Assembly (NCBI RefSeq): GCF_017901135.1
Contig: NZ_CP072801.1
Span: 1,798,001-1,862,000 of the forward strand
Length of the DNA stretch: 64,000 nucleotides
DNA from: Thiothrix litoralis
Lineage (GTDB): Bacteria; Pseudomonadota; Gammaproteobacteria; Thiotrichales; Thiotrichaceae
Reading direction: 5' to 3'
How positions within the stretch are numbered: position 1 is the first letter of the stretch; each line of letters begins with the position of its first letter. Under the pieces are notes generated by a model, which saw only the letters and a program-made list of their open reading frames with translations, was not told where the DNA came from and searched no databases. A program made the position numbers and the translations under genes. Shown here piece by piece: positions 1 through 9,622 of this stretch.

Positions 1-483
1 GGCGAACGCGACATCCATATCCGTGTGGGCGAAGCCACCGCTCAAACCCTGCAAACCGGCGCACTGACCGACATCAAACTCTGGTCACAACCCGACACCG
101 TATTTCAGGGCAAGGTACGTGAAATTTCCCCCGCCACCGATACCACCCGTAGCTTTCTGGTCAAAATAAGTTTGCTCAACCCGCCAGCCGATTTACGCTT
201 GGGGGTCACGGCAGATGTCAGTCTGGTCAGCACGACCACCGAAGCCAGCCACTGGTTGCCTGCCTCCGCCCTGTTCCAGCAAGGCCAGCAAACTGCCGTA
301 TGGGTGGTGAATACTGACCAGCAAGTGCAATTACTTCCCATCAAAGTGCTCGCTTACCACGAAAGCGGCGTCACCGTGACTGGCCTGCAACCAGGTACAA
401 AAGTGATTGCTGCCGGTGTCCACAAACTCAGTGCTGGGCAAGTCATCAACCCCGTTCCTTATGACGGTGCGGAGGCTTCTTGA
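1..483 (+). CDS. RND efflux periplasmic adaptor (membrane fusion protein), 3' part
   Basis: The frame is open from the first base, so the true start lies outside the window. The visible 160 residues are the beta-barrel and membrane-proximal part of an RND-type membrane fusion protein: a barrel strand region with the FQGKVREISPATDTTRSF signature, then the LRLGVTADVSL stretch, then the final domain ending in GLQPGTKVIAAGVHKLSAGQ. Such proteins bridge an inner-membrane RND pump and an outer-membrane channel in the periplasm. The pump gene follows at 1814, but a tnpB element now separates the two. The TGA stop at 481-483 falls inside the right end of that element, so the last residues of the native protein have probably been replaced. 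Family call is firm; substrate unknown. Confidence 0.85.
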   Translation, partial: GERDIHIRVGEATAQTLQTGALTDIKLWSQPDTVFQGKVREISPATDTTRSFLVKISLLNPPADLRLGVTADVSLVSTTTEASHWLPASALFQQGQQTAVWVVNTDQQVQLLPIKVLAYHESGVTVTGLQPGTKVIAAGVHKLSAGQVINPVPYDGAEAS

Positions 484-1805
484 CTTCCTCCCCTCCCTAA
501 AGGAAGGGGATTCCTAATTCATCGAGAACAGGACAACGACACCGAAATGCCATCACCGCTAACATTCTCTCCAAAGGCTAACACCGCCAGTCCGGCGGCT
601 AAAATGTTACGTGCTGCATTCACGTCACGGTCGTGGGTTGCGCCACATTCCGGGCATTCCCAAGACCGCACGTCCAGCGGCATGTTTGCTTTCACGAACC
701 CGCAGCCGTTACAGCGTTTGCTGGAAGGGAAGAAACGGTCGATTTCGACATACGTCCTGCCTGCCCAGTGGGCTTTGTATTCAAGCTGGCGGGTGAATTC
801 CCCCCAACTCGCATCGGCAATGTGCTTGGCTAATGTTGGGTGTTTAATCATGTTTTTCACGGCGAGGTTTTCAGCGCAAACCACTTGGTTCTCGTTAATC
901 AGTTTGCGGGACAGCTTGTGCAAGTTGTCCGACCGGCAATCGGAAATCTTCGCGTGAACACGGGCAACGTTGCGTTTAGCTTTCAGCCGATTCTTGCTGC
1001 CAAATTTCTTCTTGGCAAGACGGCGTTGGTATTTCGCCAGTTTAGCCGCGTGTTGGGCGGTGTGGCCGGGATTGCCGGACTTGAAGCCGTCGCTAGTGAC
1101 GAACAAATCCTTGATGCCCACGTCAATGCCCACCTTTTTGTCGGTGACGGGCAACAGCGTGGGTTCAAATTCACACAAGCAAGACACGAAATAGCGTCCG
1201 GCCTGATCTTTGGACACGGTGACAGTGGTCGGGGCAGCAGGAAGTGGCTGGCTCCATCGAATGTCCAGCGGCGCAGCGCACTTAGCCAGCTTCAATTCAC
1301 CGTTGCGGAATGTAAAAGCACGGTAAGTAAATTCTACCGACTGTCGGTGCTTTTTGGATTTGAAGACAGGGTATTTTGCCCTGCCCTCAAAAAAGTTCTT
1401 GAACGCGGTTTGTTGGTTCCGCAAGCATTGTTGCAGCGGAACACTGGAGACTTCATTCAAGAAAAGCAGCTCAGGCCATTGTTTGATGGCGGTCAATCGC
1501 GCATTAGCACCCAGGTAACTGACCTTTTCCTGAGCCTGATCGTAAGCATCCGTGCGGTAACGCAAAATGCTGTTGTACACGTAACGCACACAACCAAACG
1601 TCTGCGCCAGCAACTTTTCTTGTTGCAGGTCTGGGTAAAACCGGAATTTGTAGGCGCGTTTCGTTGGCATGACTCACAGTGTAGTCCATGCCGTGTTCGT
1701 TGTGCCTGTTTAACCAAAATAGCGTAAACGAAAAGAGGAGCGAGAACAGGGTCGGCTCCGCCGACGCGCTATCCCTCCCCGACCTGAAGGACGGGGTATC
1801 TCGCG
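480..1805 (-). mobile_element. tnpB-only IS200/IS605-family (IS1341-type) element
   Basis: The element carries one intact tnpB and no tnpA. Its right end (minus-strand reading) has a C/T-rich stem, CCTCCC...GGAAGGGG, and finishes in TCAA at 483-480. The left end, next to 1805, carries the hairpin CCCCGTCC-ttca-GGTCGGGG. A decayed relative at 9742-10319 has the same right end (TTGACwTCC, CCCTAAAGGA, GATTCCT on the outer strand) and a similar left hairpin, which supports both boundaries. The right boundary is precise to a base or two; the left boundary (about 1803-1806) is inferred from the comparison. Without tnpA it would have to be moved by a transposase encoded elsewhere. Confidence 0.75.
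519..1670 (-). CDS. tnpB: TnpB, RNA-guided nuclease of IS200/IS605 elements
   Basis: A 383-residue protein with the complete TnpB layout: an N-terminal helix-turn-helix-like region (YKFRFYPDLQQEKLLAQTFG), RuvC-I at GIDVGIKD (Asp183), RuvC-II at CAENLAVKNM (Glu267), a four-Cys zinc ribbon (C320, C323, C339, C342) and RuvC-III at HDRDVNAARNI. All catalytic and zinc ligands are present, so the protein looks active. TnpB proteins of this family are guided by an RNA made from the 3' end of the gene and the element's right end. Here that RNA would read leftwards through 480 into the adaptor gene. The gene is antisense to the interrupted efflux operon. Confidence 0.93.
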   Translation of the reverse strand: MPTKRAYKFRFYPDLQQEKLLAQTFGCVRYVYNSILRYRTDAYDQAQEKVSYLGANARLTAIKQWPELLFLNEVSSVPLQQCLRNQQTAFKNFFEGRAKYPVFKSKKHRQSVEFTYRAFTFRNGELKLAKCAAPLDIRWSQPLPAAPTTVTVSKDQAGRYFVSCLCEFEPTLLPVTDKKVGIDVGIKDLFVTSDGFKSGNPGHTAQHAAKLAKYQRRLAKKKFGSKNRLKAKRNVARVHAKISDCRSDNLHKLSRKLINENQVVCAENLAVKNMIKHPTLAKHIADASWGEFTRQLEYKAHWAGRTYVEIDRFFPSSKRCNGCGFVKANMPLDVRSWECPECGATHDRDVNAARNILAAGLAVLAFGENVSGDGISVSLSCSR

Positions 1806-1813
1806 CAAGATGG

Positions 1814-4800
1814 ATGAAAGGTTTTAACCTGTCCGAATGGGCATTACGTCACCGCAATTTCGTGCTGTATTTGATGATCCTGACGCTAGGCTTGGGTATT
1901 TTCGGCTACAGCAAGCTGGGGCAATCGGAAGACCCGCCATTTACCTTCAAGGTCATGCTGGTGCAAGCCTACTGGCCGGGGGCAACTGCCGAAGAAATGG
2001 AAACACAAGTCACTGAGCGCGTGGAAAAAACCATTATCGAAACGGCCTATGTTGACGTGGTGCGTAGCTTTTCACGCCCCGGTGAAGCCAATATTTTCGT
2101 GATTGCCAAAGATAATTCCCCCTCAAGCGCCATGGCAGGCATGTTTTACGACATCCGCAAACGCGTCGGCGACATGAGCAGCACCCTGCCACAAGGGGTG
2201 ATCGGTCCCGTATTCAACGATGAATTCGGGGAAACTTACGGCAATGTGTTCGCCCTGACAGGTGACGGTTTTAACTTTGCGCAATTGCGTGATACAGCCG
2301 ACAACATCCGCAAGGAGCTGTTGCTGGTCAAGGATGTTGCCAAAATACTCAGCATTGGCGAACAAAGCGAACGTGTCACTATCGAGCTTTCCAACAGCAA
2401 GCTGGCAAACCTTGGCTTCAGCGTGCAGCAACTGGTCGATGTCTTGCAGGCACAAAATGGCATCGCCGCCGTGGGCGCTTACAACACCGCATCCGACCGT
2501 ATTTACGTGCGCCCCGAAGGTGCTTTCAGCAATCTGGAAGATATCCGCAACCTGCCCATCAATATCGGCAACCGCACCCTGCGCTTGCGCGAAGTCGCGG
2601 AAGTCAAGCGTGGATACGCTGACCCAGCGCACTCCACCTTCCGTTATGAGGGAACCGAGGCGCTGGGCATTGGTGTTTCCATGCGCAAAGGCGGCGACAT
2701 TATCGCGCTGGGCAAATCACTGGATGAAGCCTTGGTGCGCATCGAAAGCCAACTGCCGGTCGGCATGGAATTGCACCGCGTCAACGATCAACCTTCCGCC
2801 GTGAAACGTTCGGTGGGGGAATTCCTGCAAGTGGTGTTTGAAGCCATCATCATCGTGTTGGCGGTGAGTTTCATCAGCTTGGGGATGCGGGCAGGCACGG
2901 TGGTGGCACTTTCCATTCCGCTGGTGTTGGCAGGCACGTTTTTCGCCATGCATTTGTTTGACATTGGCCTGCACAAAATCTCATTGGGTTCGCTGGTGCT
3001 GGCGTTGGGGCTACTGGTGGATGACGCGATCATTGCCATTGAAATGATGGTGGTGAAAATGGAAGAAGGCTGGGACAGGGTAAAAGCCGCCAGTTTTGCC
3101 TACACCACCACCGCGATTCCAATGCTAACCGGCACGCTCGTCACCGCCGCAGGCTTTTTACCGATTGCCACCGCTCAATCGTCGGTCGGGGAATTTACCC
3201 GCTCGATCTTTCAGGTCGTCACCATTGCACTGGTGATTTCGTGGTTTGCGGCAGTCATTGTCATCCCGTATCTGGGGTTTAAGTTGCTGCCAGATCATGT
3301 GCCACACGACCCCACGGTGAAAAAAACAGGCGCTATTTCACGCCTGCTAAAACCCTTTCTGGATTTCCAGCATCATCTGGCGGAAGGCTTTTACCGCTGG
3401 TTTCGGGGTCTGATCAAAGCCTGCGTGGGCTATCCGCTAACGGTGATTTTCTTGACGATTGCCACCTTCGCCGGGTCGCTGTTCATGTTTCAGTTTGTGC
3501 AGCAACAGTTCTTCCCGGACTCCACTCGGATGGAATTGATTGTTGACCTGAAACTGCCGGAAGGCTCTTCCCTGCAAGCCACCCAAACCGAAGTGGACAA
3601 GCTGGAAGAGTACCTGAATACCCAAAAAGAACACCTTGAGAATTTTGTGGCGTATGTAGGCAACGGTTCACCACGTTTCTACCTGCCACTGGATCAGCAA
3701 TTACCTGCCGCGAGCTTTGCGCAATTCGTGATTACCACCAACAGCATTGCTGACCGTGAAGCCTTGCGCAGCAAACTGATTACGCTACTGGATACCAACC
3801 CGGATTTCAGTCTGGCACGCGGGCGCGTGATCCGCCTCGAAAATGGCCCGCCGGTTGGCTACCCGGTACAATTCCGCGTGTCGGGTGAGGACTTGTGGCA
3901 ACTGCGCGAACTGGCTGAGCAAGTGGCAACGGTGATGCGAGGCAATCCACATCTGGTCAATGTGCATCTGGACTGGAACGAACGCAGCAAAGCCATCCGC
4001 CTCAAACTGGATACTGCCAAAGCCATCAGCCTCGGCGTAACCCAATCGGCCTTGTCACAGTTGTTGCAAAGCACCTTGAGCGGCACACCGATTGGCGAAT
4101 TCCGCGAACAGGATCAAACCATCCCCATTTTGTTACGCGGCGTGGCAGGCGAACGTGACATGCTGTCACGCCTTGCCGGGTTGAATGTGCCGACTTCAAC
4201 GGGCAAAACTGTGCCGTTGTCGCAACTGGCGAAAATCGACTACGAGCAGGAAGAAGGCATTATCTGGCACCGCAACCGCACTCGAACCATCACGGTGCGC
4301 GGAGATATTTACAGCAAAATTCAAGCCCCCACCGTAACGACGGAAGTCGAATCACGGCTCGGTGACATCCGCGCCAAGCTACCCTTGGGCTATAAGCTGG
4401 CAACGGGCGGAGCCGTCGAGGAAAGCGCCAAAGGCAACGAATCCATCGGTGCAGGTTTCCCGTTGTTCATTGTAGTGGTGTTGACCTTGTTGATGATCCA
4501 GCTCCAGAGTTTCCAGCGGGTGATCATGGTAGTACTAACTGCACCGTTTGGCCTGATCGGGGTCACGCTATTCCTGCTGCTGTTTGACCGCCCCTTTGGG
4601 TTCGTGGCTATGTTGGGGACGATTGCACTATCGGGCATGATTATGCGCAACTCGGTGATTCTGGTAGACCAAATTGAACGTAATATTACTGAAGGGCATA
4701 TCCCACGCGAAGCCGTGATCGAAGCAGCGGTACGGCGTTTCCGTCCGATCATGCTAACGGCGTTAGCGGCTATTCTCGCCATGATTCCCTTGTCGAAAAG

Positions 4801-4954
4801 CGTATTTTTTGGACCGATGGCGGTGGCGATTATGGGGGGATTACTGGTGGCAACACTGCTGACGCTGTTATTTTTGCCAGCAGTGTATACGGTGTGGTTT
4901 AAAATGACGCAAGGCCGCCAAGCCTTTAGCGGAGAAACTCAAGCCAACGGGTAA
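1814..4954 (+). CDS. RND-family efflux pump, inner-membrane permease
   Basis: 1046 residues from the ATG at 1814, the usual length for an AcrB/MexB-type tripartite pump. The frame continues upstream to 1688, but those codons belong to the tnpB element's left end, so I start at MKGFNLSEWALRHRN. Features: a first membrane helix near residues 15-35, the porter-domain stretch GQSEDPPFTFKVMLVQAYWPG, a GLLVDDAIIAIEMM helix with the paired Asp residues of the proton relay, and the second membrane half ending near LFLPAVYTVWFK. It works with the adaptor upstream to expel small molecules. The tnpB insertion has removed any close ribosome-binding site of the old operon, and the last 16 bp overlap folK convergently. 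Substrate unknown. Confidence 0.92.
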   Translation: MKGFNLSEWALRHRNFVLYLMILTLGLGIFGYSKLGQSEDPPFTFKVMLVQAYWPGATAEEMETQVTERVEKTIIETAYVDVVRSFSRPGEANIFVIAKDNSPSSAMAGMFYDIRKRVGDMSSTLPQGVIGPVFNDEFGETYGNVFALTGDGFNFAQLRDTADNIRKELLLVKDVAKILSIGEQSERVTIELSNSKLANLGFSVQQLVDVLQAQNGIAAVGAYNTASDRIYVRPEGAFSNLEDIRNLPINIGNRTLRLREVAEVKRGYADPAHSTFRYEGTEALGIGVSMRKGGDIIALGKSLDEALVRIESQLPVGMELHRVNDQPSAVKRSVGEFLQVVFEAIIIVLAVSFISLGMRAGTVVALSIPLVLAGTFFAMHLFDIGLHKISLGSLVLALGLLVDDAIIAIEMMVVKMEEGWDRVKAASFAYTTTAIPMLTGTLVTAAGFLPIATAQSSVGEFTRSIFQVVTIALVISWFAAVIVIPYLGFKLLPDHVPHDPTVKKTGAISRLLKPFLDFQHHLAEGFYRWFRGLIKACVGYPLTVIFLTIATFAGSLFMFQFVQQQFFPDSTRMELIVDLKLPEGSSLQATQTEVDKLEEYLNTQKEHLENFVAYVGNGSPRFYLPLDQQLPAASFAQFVITTNSIADREALRSKLITLLDTNPDFSLARGRVIRLENGPPVGYPVQFRVSGEDLWQLRELAEQVATVMRGNPHLVNVHLDWNERSKAIRLKLDTAKAISLGVTQSALSQLLQSTLSGTPIGEFREQDQTIPILLRGVAGERDMLSRLAGLNVPTSTGKTVPLSQLAKIDYEQEEGIIWHRNRTRTITVRGDIYSKIQAPTVTTEVESRLGDIRAKLPLGYKLATGGAVEESAKGNESIGAGFPLFIVVVLTLLMIQLQSFQRVIMVVLTAPFGLIGVTLFLLLFDRPFGFVAMLGTIALSGMIMRNSVILVDQIERNITEGHIPREAVIEAAVRRFRPIMLTALAAILAMIPLSKSVFFGPMAVAIMGGLLVATLLTLLFLPAVYTVWFKMTQGRQAFSGETQANG

Positions 4955-5430
4955 AGGTCATCGCAGGGCAAGGCTGCTAGACAATCCTGCAAGTTGCGCC
5001 CATCTGGGAACACCCGATGCGGCGCAAGATCGGCCAGCGGCAGCAACACAAAAGAACGTTCAGCGATACCCGGATGCGGTACGTGTAAATCGGGTGTTGC
5101 GATCACTGCATCGCCGTATAACAGCAAATCCAGATCAAGCGTTCGCGCACCCCAACGTAAACCAGCATCACGTACCCGCCCATGCGCCCGTTCCACCACA
5201 AACAGGGCTTCCAGCAAAGCATGGGCAGACAGATCGGTGTGGACACAAACGACGGCATTCACATAATCCGGCTGGTCTTGCGGCCCCATCGGTTTGCTGG
5301 TGAAAAAGCGCGACACGCCACGCAATTCCACCCCATCAGCCGCCGCAAGTTGCGCAATGGCAGAATGCAGATTGGCGACAGAATCGCCCAGATTACTGCC
5401 CAAGCCGATATAACAAATCACAGCCTTCAT
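4939..5430 (-). CDS. folK: 2-amino-4-hydroxy-6-hydroxymethyldihydropteridine pyrophosphokinase
   Basis: 163 residues, the normal FolK length. It transfers pyrophosphate from ATP to the pterin precursor in folate synthesis. Diagnostic stretches are YIGLGSNLGD at the N-terminus, the FFTSKPMGPQDQPDYVNAV loop, and the ATP/Mg-binding signature RWGARTLDLDLLLYGD followed by VPHPGIAERSFVL. The start ATG overlaps the pcnB stop by 4 bp, so the two are cotranscribed, as in many gammaproteobacteria. Its 3' end overlaps the RND gene by 16 bp in convergent orientation. Confidence 0.95.
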   Translation of the reverse strand: MKAVICYIGLGSNLGDSVANLHSAIAQLAAADGVELRGVSRFFTSKPMGPQDQPDYVNAVVCVHTDLSAHALLEALFVVERAHGRVRDAGLRWGARTLDLDLLLYGDAVIATPDLHVPHPGIAERSFVLLPLADLAPHRVFPDGRNLQDCLAALPCDDLYPLA

Positions 5431-6791
5431 TCCGCAGACGGTGGTGGCGCAGCTTTGCTACTGCCTGTGCTTTTCTTGCGCTTTTTACGGCGGCGCAGGC
5501 CACCTTTTTTATCGGCGGAATCCCGACACAGCACTTCACGCTCTTCCTGCGTGGCAAACTGGAAGGTCGTCCACCATTCAGCGTCTTCCTTCACTGGCTC
5601 GCCAGCCTCGGCACGCAGGCACAGGAAGTCATAAGCCGCCCGGAAACGCACATTCCCCACCAACGCCGAAGCACGACGTAAATCACGGTAGCGGAAACGC
5701 GCCTGCAACGCCCAGATTTCGCGGGTAATATTGCTAAAACGGCGCGGTACAGCAGTGAAATCGACTTGATCACGCAAAGCATCGGTAGCCGCTTCATTCA
5801 GCGCCTGTAGTTCCGGCGCTCCCTCGGTCTGTAAGGCCAGTGCCGCCAAGTTCACCTTGTGCCACAACAGCACGGCGTACAAGAACCCCGGCATGACTGA
5901 TTTGCCTTCACGCAAACGCTGATCGGTATTGCCTAACGACAATTCCACCATGCGCTCGAAATTACCGCTGCTGTCTTCCTCAATGCTCTCGGCCGTCAAC
6001 GGCAGCAAGTGTTGCAACATATCGTATTCACGCAGCAGACGGAACGTATTCAGGCCATCGCCGCTGTGCAATAACTTGATGATTTCGTCGAACAAACGCG
6101 CCGACGACACCCCTTCCAGCAAAATTGCCAGTGAAGTCATTGGTTCACGGGTGTCTTCCTCGATCGCAAACCCTAATTTAGCAGCAAAGCGGATAGCGCG
6201 GAGCAAGCGCACCGGGTCTTCGCGGAAACGCATTTCCGGGTCGCCAATCAGACGGATTTGACCGTGGCGCAAATCTTCCAAACCACCCACAAAATCCAGC
6301 AACTCGCCACTGATCGGGTTGTAAAACAACGCATTGATGGTGAAATCACGCCGCCACACATCTTCATCGAGTGTGCCGTAAACGTTATCGTGGGTAATGC
6401 GGCCTTCGTCATTGACCTTGCCGCCCGCATCGCTGTCATCATGTGGGGCACGGAACGTAGCGACTTCCAGATAATCACGCCCGTAATAAATATGCGCCAA
6501 GCGGAAACGTCGCCCGATCAAACGGCAGGAATTAAACAAGCGGCGGATTTCTTCCGGGCGGGCGCTGGTAGCAATATCAAAGTCTTTCGGGGTAATCCCC
6601 AACAGCAAATCGCGCACACAACCACCCACCAGATAGGCTTCGTAGCCCGCCTTTTGCAAGCGCCGGATCACATCTTTAGCACGACCACAGACTTTATCGG
6701 GGGGTATATGATGCACGGCGGAAGGTACGTGCGCAGCAGCATCCTCGTGACTTAACATCTCGATTGACCCTGCAAATTCCGTTTTACACAC
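5427..6791 (-). CDS. pcnB: Poly(A) polymerase I
   Basis: 454 residues, close to the E. coli enzyme. The class II nucleotidyltransferase head contains LVGGCVRDLLLG and the metal-binding DFDIAT (DxD), followed by RRDFTINALFYNP and the RNA-binding REDPVRLLRAIRFAAKLGF signature. The C-terminus is basic (KKGGLRRRKKRKK), as in PcnB and unlike CCA-adding enzymes. It adds 3' poly(A) tails that mark RNAs for decay. ATG at 6791 is the longest start; an internal ATG at 6758 (MLSHEDAAAH) is also possible. It is translationally coupled to folK (ATGA overlap). Confidence 0.93.
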   Translation of the reverse strand: MCKTEFAGSIEMLSHEDAAAHVPSAVHHIPPDKVCGRAKDVIRRLQKAGYEAYLVGGCVRDLLLGITPKDFDIATSARPEEIRRLFNSCRLIGRRFRLAHIYYGRDYLEVATFRAPHDDSDAGGKVNDEGRITHDNVYGTLDEDVWRRDFTINALFYNPISGELLDFVGGLEDLRHGQIRLIGDPEMRFREDPVRLLRAIRFAAKLGFAIEEDTREPMTSLAILLEGVSSARLFDEIIKLLHSGDGLNTFRLLREYDMLQHLLPLTAESIEEDSSGNFERMVELSLGNTDQRLREGKSVMPGFLYAVLLWHKVNLAALALQTEGAPELQALNEAATDALRDQVDFTAVPRRFSNITREIWALQARFRYRDLRRASALVGNVRFRAAYDFLCLRAEAGEPVKEDAEWWTTFQFATQEEREVLCRDSADKKGGLRRRKKRKKSTGSSKAAPPPSAE

Positions 6792-6879
6792 ACTATCGCT
6801 TAAACTCCCACCATAAAAGTGGTAATAATACTACTACCGCACATGAATACCTATCCTATTGGAGATTTTTTACGAAAGA

Positions 6880-7350
6880 TCAGAACAAGGTTTTTGCCAT
6901 GACGATGGCATCTTCACGCCCAATGGCGGCTGGATAATAGCCTTTGCGGATACCCACTTCGTTAAAACCTGTGTTCAAATACAGACGGATAGCGGAAAAA
7001 TTGGACTGACGCACTTCCAGAAAACAGGTTTCAGCCTTGGCAGTACGCGCAATGCGTTCCAAGGTTTTCAACAGACGGCTACCCAAGCCTTGGCCTTGGC
7101 TTTCGGGGGCAATACAAAGATTCAGCAGGTGCATCTCATCCAGCACGAACATCATCATGGCATACCCCTGCAATTGCCCCTCCTGTTCATAAACCCAGCC
7201 CGAATGACCGTGCTTGAGGCAGTCCAGAAAAATCGCGGCTGTCCACGGGAACGGGTAAGCACGAGCCTCCAGCGCCATGACTGTCGTTACATCGTCTGAG
7301 GTCATCGGGCGCAGTGGCAGAAAATCAGGATCAGTGTGATGTTGGGACAT
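6880..7350 (-). CDS. rimI: Ribosomal protein S18 alanine N-acetyltransferase
   Basis: A GNAT-fold acetyltransferase of 156 residues. It has the acetyl-CoA pyrophosphate loop as PESQGQGLGSRLLKTLE, the upstream strand MHLLNLCIAPE, and the C-terminal RLYLNTGFNEVGIRKGYYP typical of RimI. RimI acetylates the N-terminal alanine of ribosomal protein S18. I chose ATG 7350 (MSQHHTDPDF); a TTG at 7374 would add eight residues and lengthen the overlap with the upstream glycosylase gene from 20 to 44 bp. The UDG-rimI pairing is common in proteobacteria. Confidence 0.9.
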   Translation of the reverse strand: MSQHHTDPDFLPLRPMTSDDVTTVMALEARAYPFPWTAAIFLDCLKHGHSGWVYEQEGQLQGYAMMMFVLDEMHLLNLCIAPESQGQGLGSRLLKTLERIARTAKAETCFLEVRQSNFSAIRLYLNTGFNEVGIRKGYYPAAIGREDAIVMAKTLF

Positions 7351-8065
7351 ATTGGCTAGAAACTTCACGGGCAAACAATAAATCCTGCCACGCCTTACGT
7401 TTGTCAGCAGGCTGGCGCAACAGATAAGCAGGGTGATACGTCACGACAACCGGCGTGCCACTCACAGGGGCGCGATGCTGCTTACCGCGCAAACGTGCCA
7501 GCGGCTCCGTCGTCTGTAACAGGTTTTGGGCAGCAATACGGCCTACCACCAAAATCAGCGACGGGTTCACCAGCTCAATCTGGCGTTCCAGATAGCCCCG
7601 GCAATGAGTAGCCTCGTCCGGCTTCGGGTCGCGGTTATTGGGCGGGCGGCACTTGAGGACATTGGCGATGTAAACCGTTTCACGCGGCATCCCGATCGCT
7701 AGCAGCATATTGTTGAGCAACTGCCCGGCCTTGCCGACGAAAGGCTCGCCTTGGCGGTCTTCTTCCGCACCGGGGGCTTCACCAATTACCATCCAAGGTG
7801 CTTGCTGATTGCCCGTGCCGAACACAGTCTGGGTACGGACTTTGCTGATGTCGCAACGGGTACAGGATTGGACTGCGGTGCGGAGTTGTTGCCAGTCCAT
7901 GTAGGAACAGTCGAAAGAAACAGGTATTGGCGAGGGAAGAGGCCGTTTTATGTCAGGGACAACCTCCTGCACCTCCCTCACCTCTTCCTGCACCCTACTA
8001 TCTTTTGGCATCCACACCGGGATCCCCATTGCCTGCATGTAGCGATTACGTACCTGCACATCCAC
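7331..8065 (-). CDS. Uracil-DNA glycosylase, family 4-type (Fe-S)
   Basis: 244 residues starting at GTG 8065. The catalytic core begins near residue 60 and contains motif A as GEAPGAEEDRQGEPFVGKAG and the C-terminal motif VTYHPAYLLR. Cysteines in the CTRCD and NVLKCRP stretches, with others downstream, fit the 4Fe-4S ligands of family 4 enzymes. The first 55 residues are a low-complexity, acidic/proline linker often seen on proteobacterial members, where the protein is sometimes annotated as a DNA polymerase-related UDG. It removes uracil from DNA. It overlaps rimI and starts 6 bp after the leuA stop. Confidence 0.9.
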   Translation of the reverse strand: MDVQVRNRYMQAMGIPVWMPKDSRVQEEVREVQEVVPDIKRPLPSPIPVSFDCSYMDWQQLRTAVQSCTRCDISKVRTQTVFGTGNQQAPWMVIGEAPGAEEDRQGEPFVGKAGQLLNNMLLAIGMPRETVYIANVLKCRPPNNRDPKPDEATHCRGYLERQIELVNPSLILVVGRIAAQNLLQTTEPLARLRGKQHRAPVSGTPVVVTYHPAYLLRQPADKRKAWQDLLFAREVSSQYVPTSH

Positions 8066-8071
8066 CCGTGC

Positions 8072-9622
8072 TTACACTCCCTGATGGTGCTGCGGATGTT
8101 CGCGCAGTGACTGACCGGCGAGCTTGTTCCACGCATCCACATAGGCTTTGGCAGAGGCAATCACGATGTCGGTATCCGCCCCGTGGCCGTGGATAATGCG
8201 CCCGCCCTTTTCCAGCCGTACCGTCACTTCACCCTGCGCATCTGTGCCGCTGGTGATATTGTTGACGGAATACAGTGCGAGGCTGGCGCTTTCGCCGACG
8301 ATGCTTTCGATCGCTTTATAGACCGCATCGACTGGCCCGCCACCAATAGCCGTCGCAGTATGTTCTGTGTCGTGAACTTTCAGGGTCACGCGGGCTTCTG
8401 GTGCTTCGCCCGTGGTTGAGCAGACATGCAAGGAAATCAGTTCATAGGCCACCTCATCCTCGGCCGAACGGGTATCCATCATCAATACCATCAAGTCTTC
8501 GTCGAAGATGTCGTGCTTGCGGTCTGCCAAGTCCTTGAAGCGCGAAAAGGCGGCATTGAGTTCTTCTTCGGACTTAAACTCGATATTGAGTTCCTGCAAG
8601 CGGGTCTTGAAGGCGTTACGACCGGAATGCTTGCCGAGTACGATCTTGTTGTCGCTCCAGCCCACATCTTGCGCCCGCATGATTTCGTAGGTTTCGCGGT
8701 GTTTCAACACGCCATCCTGATGAATGCCGGATTCGTGGGCAAACGCATTCGCGCCAACAATGGCCTTGTTCGGCTGCACCGGAAAGCCGGTAACGCTGGA
8801 AACCAGCCGTGAGGTTGGCACAATGTGGGTAGCGTCGATACGGGTTTCGACTGGGAATACGTCAGGGCGCACCCGAATCGCCATCACCACTTCTTCGAGG
8901 GAGGCATTACCGGCACGTTCGCCCAGACCGTTGATGGTGCATTCGACCTGACGGGCGCCTTGCATGACCGCCGCCAAGGAATTGCCTACCGCCAAACCTA
9001 GGTCGTTGTGGCAATGCACCGAGAAAATGGCTTGGTCAGCATTCGGAATAGTGGTGATCAAACGCCCCACCATATCGCCAAATACGGATGGAATCTGGTA
9101 GCCAACCGTGTCAGGAATATTGATGGTACGCGCCCCGGCAGCAATCGCTGCTTCGATCACCCGGCAAAGGAAATCGAATTCGGAACGCCCGGCATCTTCG
9201 CAAGAAAATTCCACATCATCGGTGTAGTTCCGCGCCCGTTTCACCGCAAACACCGCTTGCTCGACCACCTGATCCGGCGTCATACGCAGCTTGTTCTGCA
9301 TGTGGATCGGAGAGGTGGCGATGAACGTGTGGATACGCCCGGAATTGGCGGGCTTGATCGCTTCTGCCGCCCGGTCAATGTCTTTTTCCAAGGCACGAGC
9401 AAGGCCACAGACAGTGCTGTCTTTGACAAGACGGGCAATAGCTCTAACTGACTCGAAGTCGCCGACACTGGCAATAGGGAAGCCACCTTCGATGACATCC
9501 ACCCGCATTTTTTCCAGCATCAAGGCAATGCGGATTTTTTCTTCCTGCGTCATGGATGCGCCGGGGCTTTGCTCGCCATCGCGCAAAGTGGTATCAAAAA
9601 TGATTAAACGCTGCTTAGACAT
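8072..9622 (-). CDS. leuA: 2-isopropylmalate synthase
   Basis: 516 residues from ATG 9622 ([21 protein letters not shown]); an upstream in-frame ATG at 9649 adds nine residues that do not look native. The N-terminal TIM barrel has the DTTLRDGEQ signature, the [19 protein letters not shown] metal-binding motif and [17 protein letters not shown]. The C-terminal third (after about 390) is the leucine-sensing regulatory domain. It condenses acetyl-CoA with 2-oxoisovalerate, the first step of leucine synthesis. It stands alone here, away from leuBCD, and heads a minus-strand run with the UDG gene 6 bp downstream. Confidence 0.96.
   Translation of the reverse strand: MSKQRLIIFDTTLRDGEQSPGASMTQEEKIRIALMLEKMRVDVIEGGFPIASVGDFESVRAIARLVKDSTVCGLARALEKDIDRAAEAIKPANSGRIHTFIATSPIHMQNKLRMTPDQVVEQAVFAVKRARNYTDDVEFSCEDAGRSEFDFLCRVIEAAIAAGARTINIPDTVGYQIPSVFGDMVGRLITTIPNADQAIFSVHCHNDLGLAVGNSLAAVMQGARQVECTINGLGERAGNASLEEVVMAIRVRPDVFPVETRIDATHIVPTSRLVSSVTGFPVQPNKAIVGANAFAHESGIHQDGVLKHRETYEIMRAQDVGWSDNKIVLGKHSGRNAFKTRLQELNIEFKSEEELNAAFSRFKDLADRKHDIFDEDLMVLMMDTRSAEDEVAYELISLHVCSTTGEAPEARVTLKVHDTEHTATAIGGGPVDAVYKAIESIVGESASLALYSVNNITSGTDAQGEVTVRLEKGGRIIHGHGADTDIVIASAKAYVDAWNKLAGQSLREHPQHHQGV

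Noticed and set aside
840-1727. 295-codon plus-strand frame across the tnpB gene
   Set aside because: It is the antisense shadow of an intact tnpB with clear motifs and has no family resemblance.
1688-1813. Upstream extension of the RND pump gene
   Set aside because: These 42 codons lie in the tnpB element's left end; the conserved pump N-terminus begins at 1814.
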